This document shows positions 1 through 11,600 of a DNA stretch of 64,000 nucleotides, piece after piece. Source of the DNA: Diacronema lutheri. Lineage: Eukaryota; Haptophyta; Pavlovophyceae; Pavlovales; Pavlovaceae. The notes under the pieces were generated by a model. It saw nothing but the letters and a program-made list of their open reading frames with translations, was not told the origin of the DNA and did no database searches. The position numbers were made by a program, and so were the translations under genes. The stretch is from contig JAGTXO010000020.1 in the NCBI GenBank assembly GCA_019448385.1, positions 1 through 64,000 on the forward strand, given 5' to 3'. Positions within the stretch are counted from its first letter, which is position 1, and the number at the start of each line of letters is the position of its first letter.

Positions 1-1352
1 TCTAGGGGCGCGCAGGGCGGCGCCAATGCGGCCGGCGCGCAGGGGCCTCACGCTGGCGCGCTGCCCGCCGCCGCGTGGGTCGCCGCTGCGCGCGTGCCGT
101 CGGCGCTGCCGCCGCCCGGCGTCGCGCTCGCGCCGCAGCCGCAGCCGCCGCCGCCGCCGTCGCCGCCGCCTGCCGCCTGCCGGCAAGCTGGGCAAGTGCG
201 CAGCGGCGGCGACGGCGGTGCGCGACCCGGCGAGCAGGCGGCGCGCCGCCGAGCCGGGGGCGGGCTCCGTGGGCGACGAGGCTCGCCCGCCACTCGCACT
301 ACTCGCGCGCCAAGTGCGCACAACGCGCCCCCCCCCCCCCCCCCCACCCCACCCCCCGATGAAATTATTGCTCATACCATGGCGTCGCGCCACGGCAGTA
401 CGCCCGTGGCCCCGGCGGCCAGCCTCGCGCCGCTACGCCGTGTCGTCGCGGCCGGCGCACACAGCGAACTGTGTTTCCGCGGCACATGCCCGGCTGCTCG
501 CGCGCTGCAAGCTTGCCGAACTGCTCGCGCTGGAATGGCGCGTTGCGGGCGTGCCCGCGCACCGCGCGTGTGCCATGCGCGTTCCGGGAGCGCCGCGCCG
601 CGCGCCAAAGCGGCGCGCGGCGGACGTGCGGCCTCGGGCCGAAGAGGGGCCGGCGCGACCGGCCGCGAGGCGGGCGCAGACGCTCGGCGTGCCGGTCGAT
701 GCGTCGTCCAAATCCGCGTCGGGCGGATGCGCGCCTGGGCCGGCGCTGCGTGCAGTCGGCGGGGCCCGGCCACGCGCTCGGGCCGTAACGTTCGCGCCTG
801 TTCGGCCGAGGCGCACTCGCCGTCCCCTCGCGCCGGCAACGTGCGTGCGGGCCAGCACGCAGGCAGCGTACGATGCCACGGCAGCGGCGAGCGCGTCCCC
901 GCCGGTGTGCCGCTCGGCGCCCCGTCACGCGCAACGTGCGCGCCGCCCGCTGCATGCGCACGCATACGCGCGCTGGCAGCGTGCGCAAAATTGCCCGGGC
1001 AAGATCGTCCCGCGCTCGCGCCGCCGACGCATCATTCCATGTGTCCGTTTCGGCATCTGCCACCATCCACCAGCCCTCGAAAGCCGGCTTGCGCGTGGGC
1101 GCCCGTCCGGTGCGAGAAGCGGCTCGCGTCCTCGCGCGGGGCGCCTCCGCGCCAGGCGCCCGGCGCGCGCTCGTCTTGCCGCGCCACCACGCTGATCTGC
1201 GCCCAACCCTCGCTCGCCAATTCCCCCGTCGTCCCTGCTGCGCAGCCCGCAACAGCGCGCGCATGGCGCGTGCACGGCGCGGCGCCTTGAGCAAGTTTTA
1301 CGTCGTCGGTCGGCAGCCTGTGGAAGACGCGTTTGACGGCCCGATGTGGCCG
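1..1352. other. GC-rich stretch, no secure gene
   Basis: Several long open frames overlap here on both strands, but all are Arg/Ala/Pro-rich and show no recognisable motif, as expected by chance in DNA of this GC content. A poly-C run lies near 328-345. The only hint of coding is the right edge, where a frame reads LSKFYVVGRQPVEDAFDGPM and stops against a good GTGAG donor-like site at 1353. It could be an upstream exon of the ubiquitin protease that follows, but the phase does not match the acceptor at 1491, so I do not join it. Confidence 0.5.
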
Positions 1353-1491
1353 GTGAGAGTGCCCGGCGTGCCGCGTGGTGAGCGCCTGCACGGCTTGCCG
1401 GGCTCGGCGCGCGCCCAGCCAGCCTCTCTCCATCCCGCCGCAAACCGTGCGTGCGCACCCCGCACACCCGGCGCTGCGCGGCGCGGCGCAG

Positions 1492-2686
1492 GCGCGAAAA
1501 ACGAGGGCAGCGCGTGCTACACGACCGTCCTTATGCAATCGCTCTTCGCCCTGAACATGCTCCGTGCGATGCTTCGCTCCGCTTCGCGCCGTGCCAACAG
1601 CGTCGAGAGGGCGCGTTTTCGGGACTTTGGCACGCTGATCGAGGACACCAGGGCGCCGACACGGCTGTGTCTTGTGTCCGTCATCGACGTCATCTCGGGC
1701 CGTGGCGCGCGAAGGACGCCGCAGGATGCCGCTGAGTTCTTCCGGTTGCTGCTCGGCCGAGTGCCCGGGCTCGCTGCGGCCTTTGAAGCCGACACACGCG
1801 TCGGGCCAGTGCTCGAGCAGATCGCCGTGCCTTCAGAGGCCGGCGAGGGCATCGCCGTACTCGTCAGCGTCGGCGGCGATGCGGCGCGCGCGCTTGCACA
1901 CGCTCTGGGGGGCGCCGCTGGGCCGCCGCGGGATCGCCACACGAACGCGGGCCACTCGGGCGTGCTCACGCCAGCCAGCATTGCTGTCGAGGCGCCGCGC
2001 ACGACGCGCGGCAATGGCTCGCAGTGCAAGAACAACCGCGCGCTCGTGTGCGCGCCGCGGCTGCTGCTCGGCGGGCGCGACCACCTCCCCGTCGCCGGCG
2101 TGGTGCACGTGGGCGAGGGGCCGATGAGCGGGCACCTTGTCGCCATCGTGCTCCGCAACGAGGCTTGGTTTCCGTGCGACGACTACAACGTGCGGCGGCG
2201 CGCACGGTCGCTCGGTGCCGCGACCGGCGGTCGAGCGCAGCCGCGACCGCCCCGTCCTCCCGCGCGGCACGCGCGCGTGGCCTGAAAGCTCGCGCGCGCG
2301 CCTGCCGCACGCACGCGCGTTGCCCGCGCAGATCTACAACGTGCCTGAGTCCGACGCGCTGGCGTGGGCAAGTGGTGCGAGCATGCTCGTTCACAGCCGG
2401 CTCGACGTGGAGCCGTTGGACCCGGCGCTGGGCTCAGCGTCACCGCCGTCGGCCGCATCGCCTGCGTGGCCGAGCTCGGAGCCCGACGCGCCGACCTTGC
2501 CGGCAGCCTGGCCGCGGGTGCGGCAGATGGCAGCGGTGCCAACAGATGCGACGATCGGCATCGCGGAGACGGCTGCAGACATCTCTACGGCGGCGATCGG
2601 CCCAGCTGCGTGCGAGGCCCGCCAAGTTGTCTCCGTGACGCGCGCATTGCCAACAGCGGTGAGTGCGTCCTCGTCTCCGGCGGCCG

Positions 2687-2721
<35 letters not shown>

Positions 2722-2937
2722 CACACACACACAACTCTCCCTACCTTCTTCCTCCTTTCGCACCTCGCACGCGCACGCCGTCCGCTGTCCGCTGTCCGCG
2801 GCCCAAATTGCCTTGCGGAAGCCGAGCAGGCAGAGCCCTGCTTGGATGGCTCCAGCGCGCATCTTGTGGATGGCGACGCTGTGGGCGAGCACGGACGCTC
2901 AAATGTGACCAGTGGCGCGCACGTGCACGTGCGCTAA
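1492..2937 (+). CDS. Ubiquitin-specific protease-like protein (peptidase C19), 5' end not resolved
   Basis: Likely a deubiquitinase that cuts ubiquitin from substrates. The Cys box reads NEGSACYTTVLMQSLFA (Cys codon at 1515), followed by an AAEFFRLLLGRV stretch like the family's DAQEF motif. The His box is GVVHVGEGPMSGHLVAIV (His codon at 2133), followed by WFPCDDYN. A phase-0 intron at 2190-2331 joins DDYN to IYNVPESDALAWASGASML, which restores the family's usual C-terminal strand ending in MLVHSR. A second phase-0 intron at 2659-2829 (GTGAGT donor, containing a 29-bp poly-C run) leads to a last exon ending at 2937. The visible part is small for a USP (about 380 residues), and its first exon or exons are not identified. 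Whether it belongs with the giant protease/Fanzor gene downstream is unknown. The family call is from motifs only. Confidence 0.72.
2692..2720. repeat. Poly-C run inside predicted intron
   Basis: Twenty-nine consecutive C, followed by a short CA repeat, in the predicted second intron of the ubiquitin protease-like gene. Confidence 0.9.
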
Positions 2938-3109
2938 CTGGACGTCGAGCGTGTGCGCCTTGTCCGCACGTGTGCACTCACGTGCGTCTGCGGCGATCTG
3001 CCCGGCGTAGTAGTCCGCGCGCGCGGGAGCCGCGTCGGCAGTAGGAGCAGGATAACGTACTTGCGCCTGACGAGGACGGCGAGAAGTGCGGCTTTTCGCT
3101 CGGGGTCTA

Positions 3110-3716
3110 CCATGCCGCCGAGGTTGGCGCTGGCGCGCGTGAGGCAGTCGGAGCGCGCTGGGCCCGGGTTGAAGGCCTCACCCCGGGGGACGGGAGGATT
3201 CAAGGCGCCGAGCCGCTGCGGGTGCGGCGGGAGGCCCCGGGCGGGTGTGCTAATGCGGCTCGATGGCCGCCTGCCGGGGGGGGGGGGGGGGGAGGGGGGG
3301 GGGGGGGGGGGGGGGCGTTGGGCCGCCCGCGGAAACGGAGGTGAGCGTGTGGGAGCGGCGCGCGTCGGCGCGCGCGGCTGGCGTGCAGCACGGATAAGTC
3401 TTGTGTGGACTTCGCGGGGCGGATCCCGGTGCAGGGATTGCCGACGTAGGCCGCGAGCGCGAGCAGGGCGGGGATGAAGACGGATGATGGGGTTGGGGCC
3501 AAGGCCGCCGCACCCGCAGCTATCACGGTGGCAGCGACCGCCACGGTCAGTGCGAGGCTCGCGTGGCCGCTGCGCGGGCAGCTCGCCCGCCAGGTCCAGG
3601 AGGGCCGGCCTGCGGCCTCAGTGCCCAGCGTTGGGCATGTCAGCGTCTGCGTCTGCGGGCCCGCCACTGCGATGGCGCATTGAGCCTGGCGCACCAAACG
3701 CAATCGGTCCGCCGAT

Positions 3717-3749
<33 letters not shown>

Positions 3750-4450
3750 CGAGGCGTGCGCGGGGGCTTGGGGTGGGCTCCGGGTGCCGGCGCTGTGCCA
3801 GCGGCGGGCTTGGTTGACGCCGTCTCGCCGGGGCCCTTGCGCCTTGCGGCGCGAGCGTCGCGGAGGGGCGTCGGCTGCGCTGGCTCCGCGTCGGCGGTGG
3901 CGTGGGGCAGGCTCTTGTGGAGGGCGGAGCGCTCGCGCACGAGTCGGTTGCCAAGGCGGGCTGTCTGCGTGCCGTTGGGCTGCGCTTGGGCAGGTAGGAC
4001 CTGCGGCCTCGGGGGCGGGCGGGTTTTCGTGTTGGGCCAGGCGGCAACGCGCACCGGCCGTGTTCGCGGCCGGCAGGCGGACGTCCGCAGCGGGGCGGAG
4101 AATGCGGGTGAAGCGCTTGCACGGGCGCGGTTCGCACCTGGCGGCCAGGCGATCACGAACCGTTGGGTCGCCCGGCTGTTTGGTGGAGCCGAGGGCAGCA
4201 AGGATAGCGAGCTTGGCCGCCTCATCGGTGACGAGCGGCACTGTTGCCCAGCTCTGTACCTCGAAGCCCTGGATGTGCAGGCGTCGGGGAAGTTCCCGGC
4301 AGCGTCGCCTGCGTCCGTCGAGAGGCGGACCGAAGTCGCGCCCGTGCCCCCGTTGGCGACACCGAGCTCTCGCTCGTTCACACCGGCCCGCCGACGCGGG
4401 CGCGTGGTGCGCGCGCGTTGGGTGCGTGTCTGCCTCGAGCAGCGTGCCCA
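3110..4450 (-). CDS. Possible exons of an unrecognised minus-strand gene
   Basis: Three patches on the minus strand look more like protein than the surrounding frame noise. Near 4290-4150 one reads ELPRRLHIQGFEVQSWATV and then VTDEAAKLAILAALGSTKQ, ending at an AG|GTGCGA donor-like site. Near 4000-3770 another reads VLPAQAQPNGTQTARLGNRL, flanked by a CAG acceptor. Near 3640-3420 there is a hydrophobic stretch (LALTVAVAATVIAAGAAALA). The G runs would then be intronic C tracts, as in other genes of this window. I cannot join them into one frame with confidence and recognise no family. This may be chance in very GC-rich DNA. Confidence 0.22.
3276..3315. repeat. Poly-G run
   Basis: Forty bases, all G except one A at about 3293. 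Confidence 0.9.
3718..3749. repeat. Poly-G run
   Basis: Thirty-two consecutive G. Long runs like this are prone to slippage and sequencing error, so exact length is uncertain. Confidence 0.9.
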
Positions 4451-5651
4451 GTCGCAGTGTGGGCGCGTGTCCGTCTGCCTCAAAACGCCACGTGGAGGGG
4501 AAGGCGCGGGGCGGGCTCGCCGAGGAGGTGCCGCCGCTCGCTGCCACCCGGCGCGGGCTCGGGGCAGCCGTCTTCGGGTGCCGCGCTCTTCGCGCCATGC
4601 ATGAACGTTCCGCCGCGCTCGCAGCGCGCGAGCGCACACACAGAGCGCGCGGCGACCCCGGCGGGGGCAGTGCGTCCCGGTGGCACTCGCGGGCGCGCGC
4701 CTGGCCTGGGCGCAGCTGGGCGCGTTGCCGCCCGCGCAGCGAGCCGCCCGCGCGCCTCGCCGCGCGCGCGCTTCGTCGCACGCGTGCGCCCTGCATGCAC
4801 GCGCACAGCGCGCGGCGGCTCGGCGCAGTGCAAGGCAGAGCGTGCTGCAACGGTTGCGAGGGCGCGCACGCGCGGCGCGGCGCGCCCCTGTGTGGTCGCC
4901 TGCGCGCGGCGCGTGGTCCGGACGCAGCTCGGTGGCGTGATGCCGTTCGTGCAACACAGTGCGCGTGAGAGCCGCACGTGCACACCTGCAGTGCAACGCG
5001 GCATTGCGCGCGTTGCGTGGGCGGAGCGCGGCTGGATGTGCTTGAGGTCGCGCAGCATGCCGCGCGCCGCGCGCTGTGCGGCGCAGCGAGTCGGCCATGC
5101 CCCTGGTCCTCGTCTCCGGGGGGGGGGGGGGGTGGTGGTGGCAACCAGGATCCGCCAGCGCGTGGTGGGCGCCGTCCAACTCCCAGCCAGGATGCGCCCC
5201 GTTCTTCCCCGACACTCTCCGTCCAAACCCGCCGCCCAGCCTGCCGCCGCACCCGCCGCCAACGCCGCCGCGCACCCATCCGCCGAGCTCACCTCGCGCG
5301 CGCTCGCGCTCACGCTGCGCGACGAGGCTGCGCAGGCCGGCGCGCGGCCGTGCAGAGCAGCGCAGGCCGGCGCGCGGCCGCGCGCGCGCGCTCACGTTGC
5401 GGCCGCGCAGCGAGCTTTCGCCGCGTCGCAGCCCCTCCGAGCAGCCACGATGCACGCCCCCGGAGGACGTTGGCCGCGCTCGGAGGCCGCGCTCGGGCGC
5501 GCAAAGAGAGGCGGCGCGGGCAAACGAGTAGGCTCGGCGCGCTGGCGGGTCCTGGTTGTGGGAGAGCGGGGCATTCTCCAGGGCATCATGTAAATTCTCC
5601 CAAGTATCATCCGGGCCGCCATCCGGACACTGACGTGCCCACAGTCTGCAG

Positions 5652-8600
5652 ATGGAGGACTCCGTGAAGGACGCTTTGCCCGGCGGGCGGGGCGGCTCGG
5701 ACAGTTTCTCGCTGGCCCTCAGCACCATTCTGTCGCCGGGAGATACCCACCCCCACGTGGTCCCATCCACTTGCCTCATCGCCCTGCTGCGTTACGCGGA
5801 TTTCGGCACGAGCAGGGTTAGGGTGGGCGACACGGGGTGCTCGCAGCATGCGCTCAAGGTGGCGCTGCGCAACCTGCGCAAAGCATGCGCGGATGCGGAC
5901 CGGTTTGGGCAGGTGCTCGTGGTCGTGCTACCGCTCTGCCTCCGCGCGTCCAGCGGCCTCGTGCACTGGACGGCGGCGTACCTGCTCCTCGCGCCGCCCG
6001 CGCAGCGCGGCGCGCCGCCCGGCGCCGCGCTCGCCCTGCTCGCCGATTCGCGCACCTTGGGCAACGGCGAATCGGCGTACGCCACGGCGGCCGGCGTGCT
6101 CATCAAGAAGCTTGCGCAGCGCATCGGCAGAACAGCGCCGCCCATCGATGCCTTCAAGGCGCCCCCGCAGAGTGGGGCCGCGTGTTGCTTCGCCGCGGCA
6201 ACAGTCGCGGCCGAGGTCGTGGCGAGCGCATCGACGCTCTACGGCCGCCGCGCGAGTGTCCTTGTCGACATCAAGAAGGCTTTGGACGCGCGCCTCGCGC
6301 GCCTCACGACGGCCGCGTACGAGGAGACCCGCGCGCGCACGCTCCGCGCCGCCATCGGCGCTCTGCTCGGCGACCGCGCCAGGCGCTTCGGCCCGTTCAC
6401 CCGCGAGGCCGCGCGGCTCGCCGAGGCCGCGCGGCTCGCCGAGGCGTGCGATGCCAGTGTCGGCGGATCCGCGCCCGACGGGCTGCTGCAGGCCGTCGAG
6501 GCGGCGCTGCGCGCGCCCGACGACCGCATCGCACGCACGGCCGCGCTCGACGCGCTCACGGGCGCTGCAGGCCGCGCGCTGTCGACGGCGGCCAGGCCGC
6601 GCGGCGCGGCGGCGCCAAGGCCGCCGTCGCGAGCGCCACCGCCGCGTGCGCCGCAGCGGCGCGCCGCCTCGGCGTGGGGGCCCCGACCATTCAGCAGCCT
6701 CGGCGGGGGCGAGGGCGACGGGGACGATGGCGACGCCACCACCGCTGACGACGGGGAGGGCGCGGAGGACGGGGACGACGACCCCGCGGGCGCGGCGGCT
6801 GCGGCGGTGGCGACGGGCACGGCGGCGACGAGCGCGGTGGCGGCGGGCGCGGCGCCAACCTCGCCGGCGGCGGCGGACGGCGGTGGCTCGGCGCCGCTCG
6901 AACGCCGCTGCGTCTACACTGCGCCTGATGAGGGCGACGCGGACGCGCGCGTGTACGACGCCAAGGACCCCGAGCAGCTAAAAGCGGGCAGGGCGCGGCC
7001 ACGGGCGAACAGCGGGCGCGCGCCCGCCGTGGTCGACACGCTTTTCGCGCACGCGACGGGCACGATCGTCACGCGGCAGCGCACGGAGGGCGTGACCGGC
7101 GCGGGCATGCACCACCTCGCCGCCCCGACGCAGGGCGCGGGGTACGGTACCGTCGTGCGGGCCGAGCTGGGCGAGCCCGGCTTCGCGGGGACGACATGGC
7201 ACATGACGTCGGGCGTGGAGAACCAGCCGCGCGCGGTACGAGCGGCCGCGCGCGCGTACGCGCACGACGGCTGGGGCGGCGTGTACAATGCGCACGAGGA
7301 CTTTGCCGCCTTCGAGGGCTTGCCGCGGCTCGCCGCGCCCGAATCGCTCGCGGCCATCGCCGGCGGGTCGGCGGACGCGGTGTTCTGCTGGCGGTCCGGC
7401 CGGTCCGTCATCGGCGAGGTGACGACGGTTCACTTCAATGGCGACCGCGCCGCCGCCATCGACCACGCGCGGGCGCTGCGCGTCAGGCCCGATTGGCGCT
7501 CGCAGCCCAGGATCTACGAGGCGGCGTGCGGCGCGGAGGGCACGGTGCTGCTCGTGTGGGTCGTGCCCGACCGTCACAAGAACCCGCGGCTGGACTGGGC
7601 GCCGATTCTCGTCGTGATCCACCTGCCCGCCGACCCCGACTGGCTCGCGCGCGCCACGCCGGCGATCGCGAAGGCGCGGCGCGAGGTCGAGGACGGACGC
7701 GCGCGCGCGGAGGCGCGCGGCGTGCCGCAGCACCTCGCCTACACGCTGAGCCCACGCTTCCGAGGCACCGCGCCGCGCGGAGCCGCGCGCGTGCCGCCGC
7801 GCCTCGGCGCGAGCGACGCGCGCGAGGCGCGCGCGCTCGCGGCGCTCGAGCCGGCGCTCATGTTCGCGCCGGCCTGGCGGCGCGCGGTGCGCGCGGCGAG
7901 CCGCGCCCCCGGCAGTGGCGCCGCGGCCGTCGAGCGCGCGCTCGCGCGCCTGCACAACGCGCTCGAGCCCGATGACGAGAGCGCGCCCGAGTCGACGCGC
8001 GTCGCGCCGCTCGCCGCCGCGCTCGAGCAGTCGGCGGGCTGGCCGGCGGGCACGGCGCGCATGGCGGCAAGCGTGACCAAGGGCCCCGGCGTCGGAGATG
8101 GCGCAGGTGGCGACGAAGTGACCAAAGTGGAGGAAACGGCGAAGACGAGCGGCGACGGCTGCACCGGCACGCCTCCTCTGCGCCCGGCCGCGCGCGCGGC
8201 CGGCGCGGCGGACGACGGAGGGGCGGCGGTCGTGGCGGGCGTCGAGGGCGAGCGCGACGCACTCGCCAAGACGGGTGCCGGCGGCTGCGACGACGACGCT
8301 CGCGAGCCGCTGTCGGCCGGCAAGCCCGGCGCACTCGCCGCCGCGGCGACCGTCGGGGGTCTCGGCGAGCTCGTCGGCAGCCTATGCGCGTGGCTGGCGC
8401 GCGGCGCGGCTGGCGGCGCCATCGCGGCCACCTCCCCCGGGACGGCCGCGCGCGGAGCAAACGGCACGCCGCAGCGCGCCGAGCCGCCGGCCGCCGGCGA
8501 TCCCGTCGCTCCGCACGCGCGCGTCGCCGCTGCGGCGCCCTTGGCGGGCAGCGCGGCGGCGCCGTCGTCGGCCGCGCGCGACGCGCAGCGCGGCGTCGCG

Positions 8601-11600
8601 GGAGTCGACGCGGCCGCGCACGCGCACGCGCGCGACGGCAGGCGGGCGGCACGGCGGATGCGCGAGCAGGAGGGGGCGGTGCACAGGGCCTTCCGCATGT
8701 CCCTCTGGCGCGACGCGACGTTTGTCGAGTTCGTTGAGAAGCTGCGCCCCGACGGCGGCGCGCAGCTGCTCGCGCGCGAGCCCACGCGGCGCGCGGCGGC
8801 GGTGCTGTGCGAGCTCGCGCGCGGCCGCGACGGCGCGAGCGGCGCGGCCGGGCTGCTGCACGAGATGAGAGCCGCCGATGCGCGCGCGCGCGAGGCCGCC
8901 AAAGCGGCGGAGGCAGCGCAGCTTGCGCACGGGACGCTGCGCATCGTGGCAACCGTGGCGCTGGGCGGTGCGGTCTTCGCCGGCATGTCAGCGCTGGTCG
9001 TTGCTTGCGCGGCGCGCACGGCGACCGGTGCGCTTTTTGGGGCCCGCCGCCCGCGGGCGGCCGCGCGCGGAGCCGACGACGCGCTCGGCACGCTGCAGCG
9101 CGCCGAGCCGCCGCCCGCCGACAAGGGCAAGCGCAGGCGCGCCAGAGCCAACGACGACCCCGTCGACGCGGCGCGCAAGGCCGTGGGCAAGGCGGAGGGC
9201 AACTGCCGCAAGGCAGCCCGCCGGCTGCACCTCGCTGCACTGGGCGAGGAGGAGGCGCAGCAGCGCGTGCTCGACGCCGAGGCGGCGGAGCAGCTGGCGC
9301 GCTCGCGCGAGCCGGCCGGCGGCTGGGTAGGCAGCGCGCGCGCGCGCGCGCGCGCGCGCCCCGCCGCGCGCGCGCCCGTCGATTGGCGTGCGCGCAGCGC
9401 AGAACGGCGCGCCAGCTCCGTCACCTGCGCGCCGCCGCGCCCGTGCCCCTCGCGCGCAGGGGCGCCCTGCGGACCTGCGGCTGCAACAGGCGCACTTTGG
9501 CATGCGCGAAGATGCCGACGCGGAAGTGCGCCGCGCGCACGAGGCGCTGCGCCGGGCGAGACAGGGTGTGGCGTGCGCCAAGGCCAGCGTGCGGCAGATG
9601 GAGGCGGCGTTGCTCAACGCGACGCGCTGCGCCACCGCGGTGCTCGCGCCGCGTGGCGTGCCGGAGGGTGACGAGCAGGCCGCGGCGAGAGAGCAGGCGG
9701 CGCTGGACCGGGAGGCGCCGCCGGCCGCGCAACGCGCGGCGCCGACGGCGCGCTCGCCCTCGGAGCCGCCGTCCGAGTGGGGCCCGCCAGCGGTCGGCCG
9801 GCGCCCGACGCCGCGTGCACTGTCGCACGCCGCGGGGCGCGGGGACGACAACCCGTTTGCGCCGCTCGCAACCGTCAGCGGCGATTGGTCGCCCACGCCG
9901 AGCTCGCGCCCGCCGTCCTCGCCGCCGCGGCAGCCGCCGTCCGACCGCCGCAGCGCGCAGCGTCGCAGCGCGCGCGCGCGGCCGCCGAGGCCGACCGTTT
10001 CGCCCGAGGACGCGCTCGCAGCCGAGCGCCAGGCGCGCGCGCTGTCGGAGCAGGCGGAGCGGAGGCGCGCCAAAAAGGCCGCCGCCAAGGCCGCGCGCCG
10101 CGCCGCGCGCGCCGCCGACAAGCGGACGGCGCGCGTCGTCCACGCGTGCGTAAGCGCCGCCTTGCGGCGCGTCTGCACGAGCGTCGCCACGGGCACGCCG
10201 CTCGCCGTGCTCCGCGAGCGCGCCGAGGGGCCGCGCGCGCCGAAGGCGGCGCCCGCGCCGCCACGCCGCGCAGCGGACGGCGGCCGCGCGCTCCGCCACG
10301 CGCGCCGTGCGGCCGCCGCGGCGGCGGAGCGCGAGGCGGCGGTGGCGGCCGACGCCGACGAGCGGTTCGAGCGGCAGCCCTCCGCCGCCCGGTTCGACGG
10401 CGGCGATGGCGGCGGAGGCGGCCACGTCGAGGCGAGCGCGCGACCGCGCGCCGGCGAGGCCGGCGAGGCTGGCGCGCACGGCGCGCCTGGCGCAGCGGGG
10501 ACCCCGGCGGCGTCGCTCGCGTCGCGCAGCCCGTGTGATGCGCGCCGCACGGCACGCCTCCCGCACGCACGCGCCGCAGCCACCTGCGCACGCAACGGCG
10601 GCTGGGGTGGCAACGTCGGCGGCGACGTGTGCGGCGATTGTTTCGGCGGCGGCGGCGTCCGTCGCGACGCCTGCGGCGGCGGCGACGCCACCTGCGGCTG
10701 CGGCGATGGCGGCGTCGGTGCTGGCGCTGGCGAGGCCCCTGCACACGGTGCGCCGGCGCGCGCGACGGCGTCGCGCTTGCTGCGCTTGCTCGGCGCGCCA
10801 CGCGCCGTGCTCGGTGCGATGGCGCACGCCGCGGCCGTGTTGGCGCGCGGCGTGGCCGCAGCCGTCGCTGGCGTGCGCGCCGCCGCGCGCGCCGTGCGGC
10901 GCGCGCGCCGCCGAGCGCCTCGCGCGCGCCGCACGGCTGCGCGGCGGGCTCGCGGCCCGCCGATGCGCGACGTCGACGGCGCCCTGCGGCCCTCGCCGTC
11001 CTGGTTGCGCACACGCCTCGTCTGCGGCCGGCGCCTCGCGCCTCTGCGCCGCGCGGGCGCGCGCCCGCCGCCCGCACACGCCGCGCCGAGTTCCCGCGCG
11101 CGCGCTGCGCAACCCGACAGCGACGCGCCGGCGTGCGCGCCGCGGCGCTCGGCGCCTGTCGGTGCGCCGCCGCGCGCGCGTGGCCTGCGCGCGGCGCGCG
11201 CACGGCGCTTCCTCGACGTCGCCGGCCGCGCGGCGCGGAGCGCGCGCCTCGGCGCGCGCATCACGCGCCAGCGCACGCCGGGTTCGCCATCGGAGCCCTG
11301 CACGGCCGAGAGCGGCGACGGCGCGGGCGCCGGCGGCGTCGGCGCGGCGGCGCCTGGCGCGGCGACGATGCGCGCCACCGGCGCGCGCGCAGCGCGCGCT
11401 GCGGCGGCGGCGGTCGGTGGCGCCTCGCGTCTCGCGCGCCGCGCGATGGCAAGCGCCGCCGCCGCTGCCACCTCCATCGCCGGCGCTGCCGCCTCGACCG
11501 TCGCCGCCGCCGCCGTTGCCATCGGCGCGGCCGTCACGTCACCGGCGTTCGCCGCGGCGCGCGGCATGGCGGCCGCATGCGTCGCTGCCTGCGCCCGCCC

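Larger units (their letters stand above)
2938..5651. other. Interval rich in G homopolymers, no secure gene
   Basis: Open frames run through almost all of this stretch on both strands, so openness says nothing. G runs occur at 3276-3315 (one A inside), 3718-3749 and 5118-5132. The + frames are Arg-rich. The minus frames contain a few patches with balanced composition, listed separately. I see no promoter or RNA gene. Confidence 0.5.

Noticed and set aside
365-1294. Long minus-strand and plus-strand open frames in the first 1.3 kb
   Set aside because: Arg/Ala/Pro-rich, overlapping on five frames, no motif. Expected by chance in very GC-rich DNA.
3200-5779. An 859-residue minus-strand frame
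   Set aside because: Runs through several G homopolymers and overlaps the start of the giant gene. Only small patches look protein-like.
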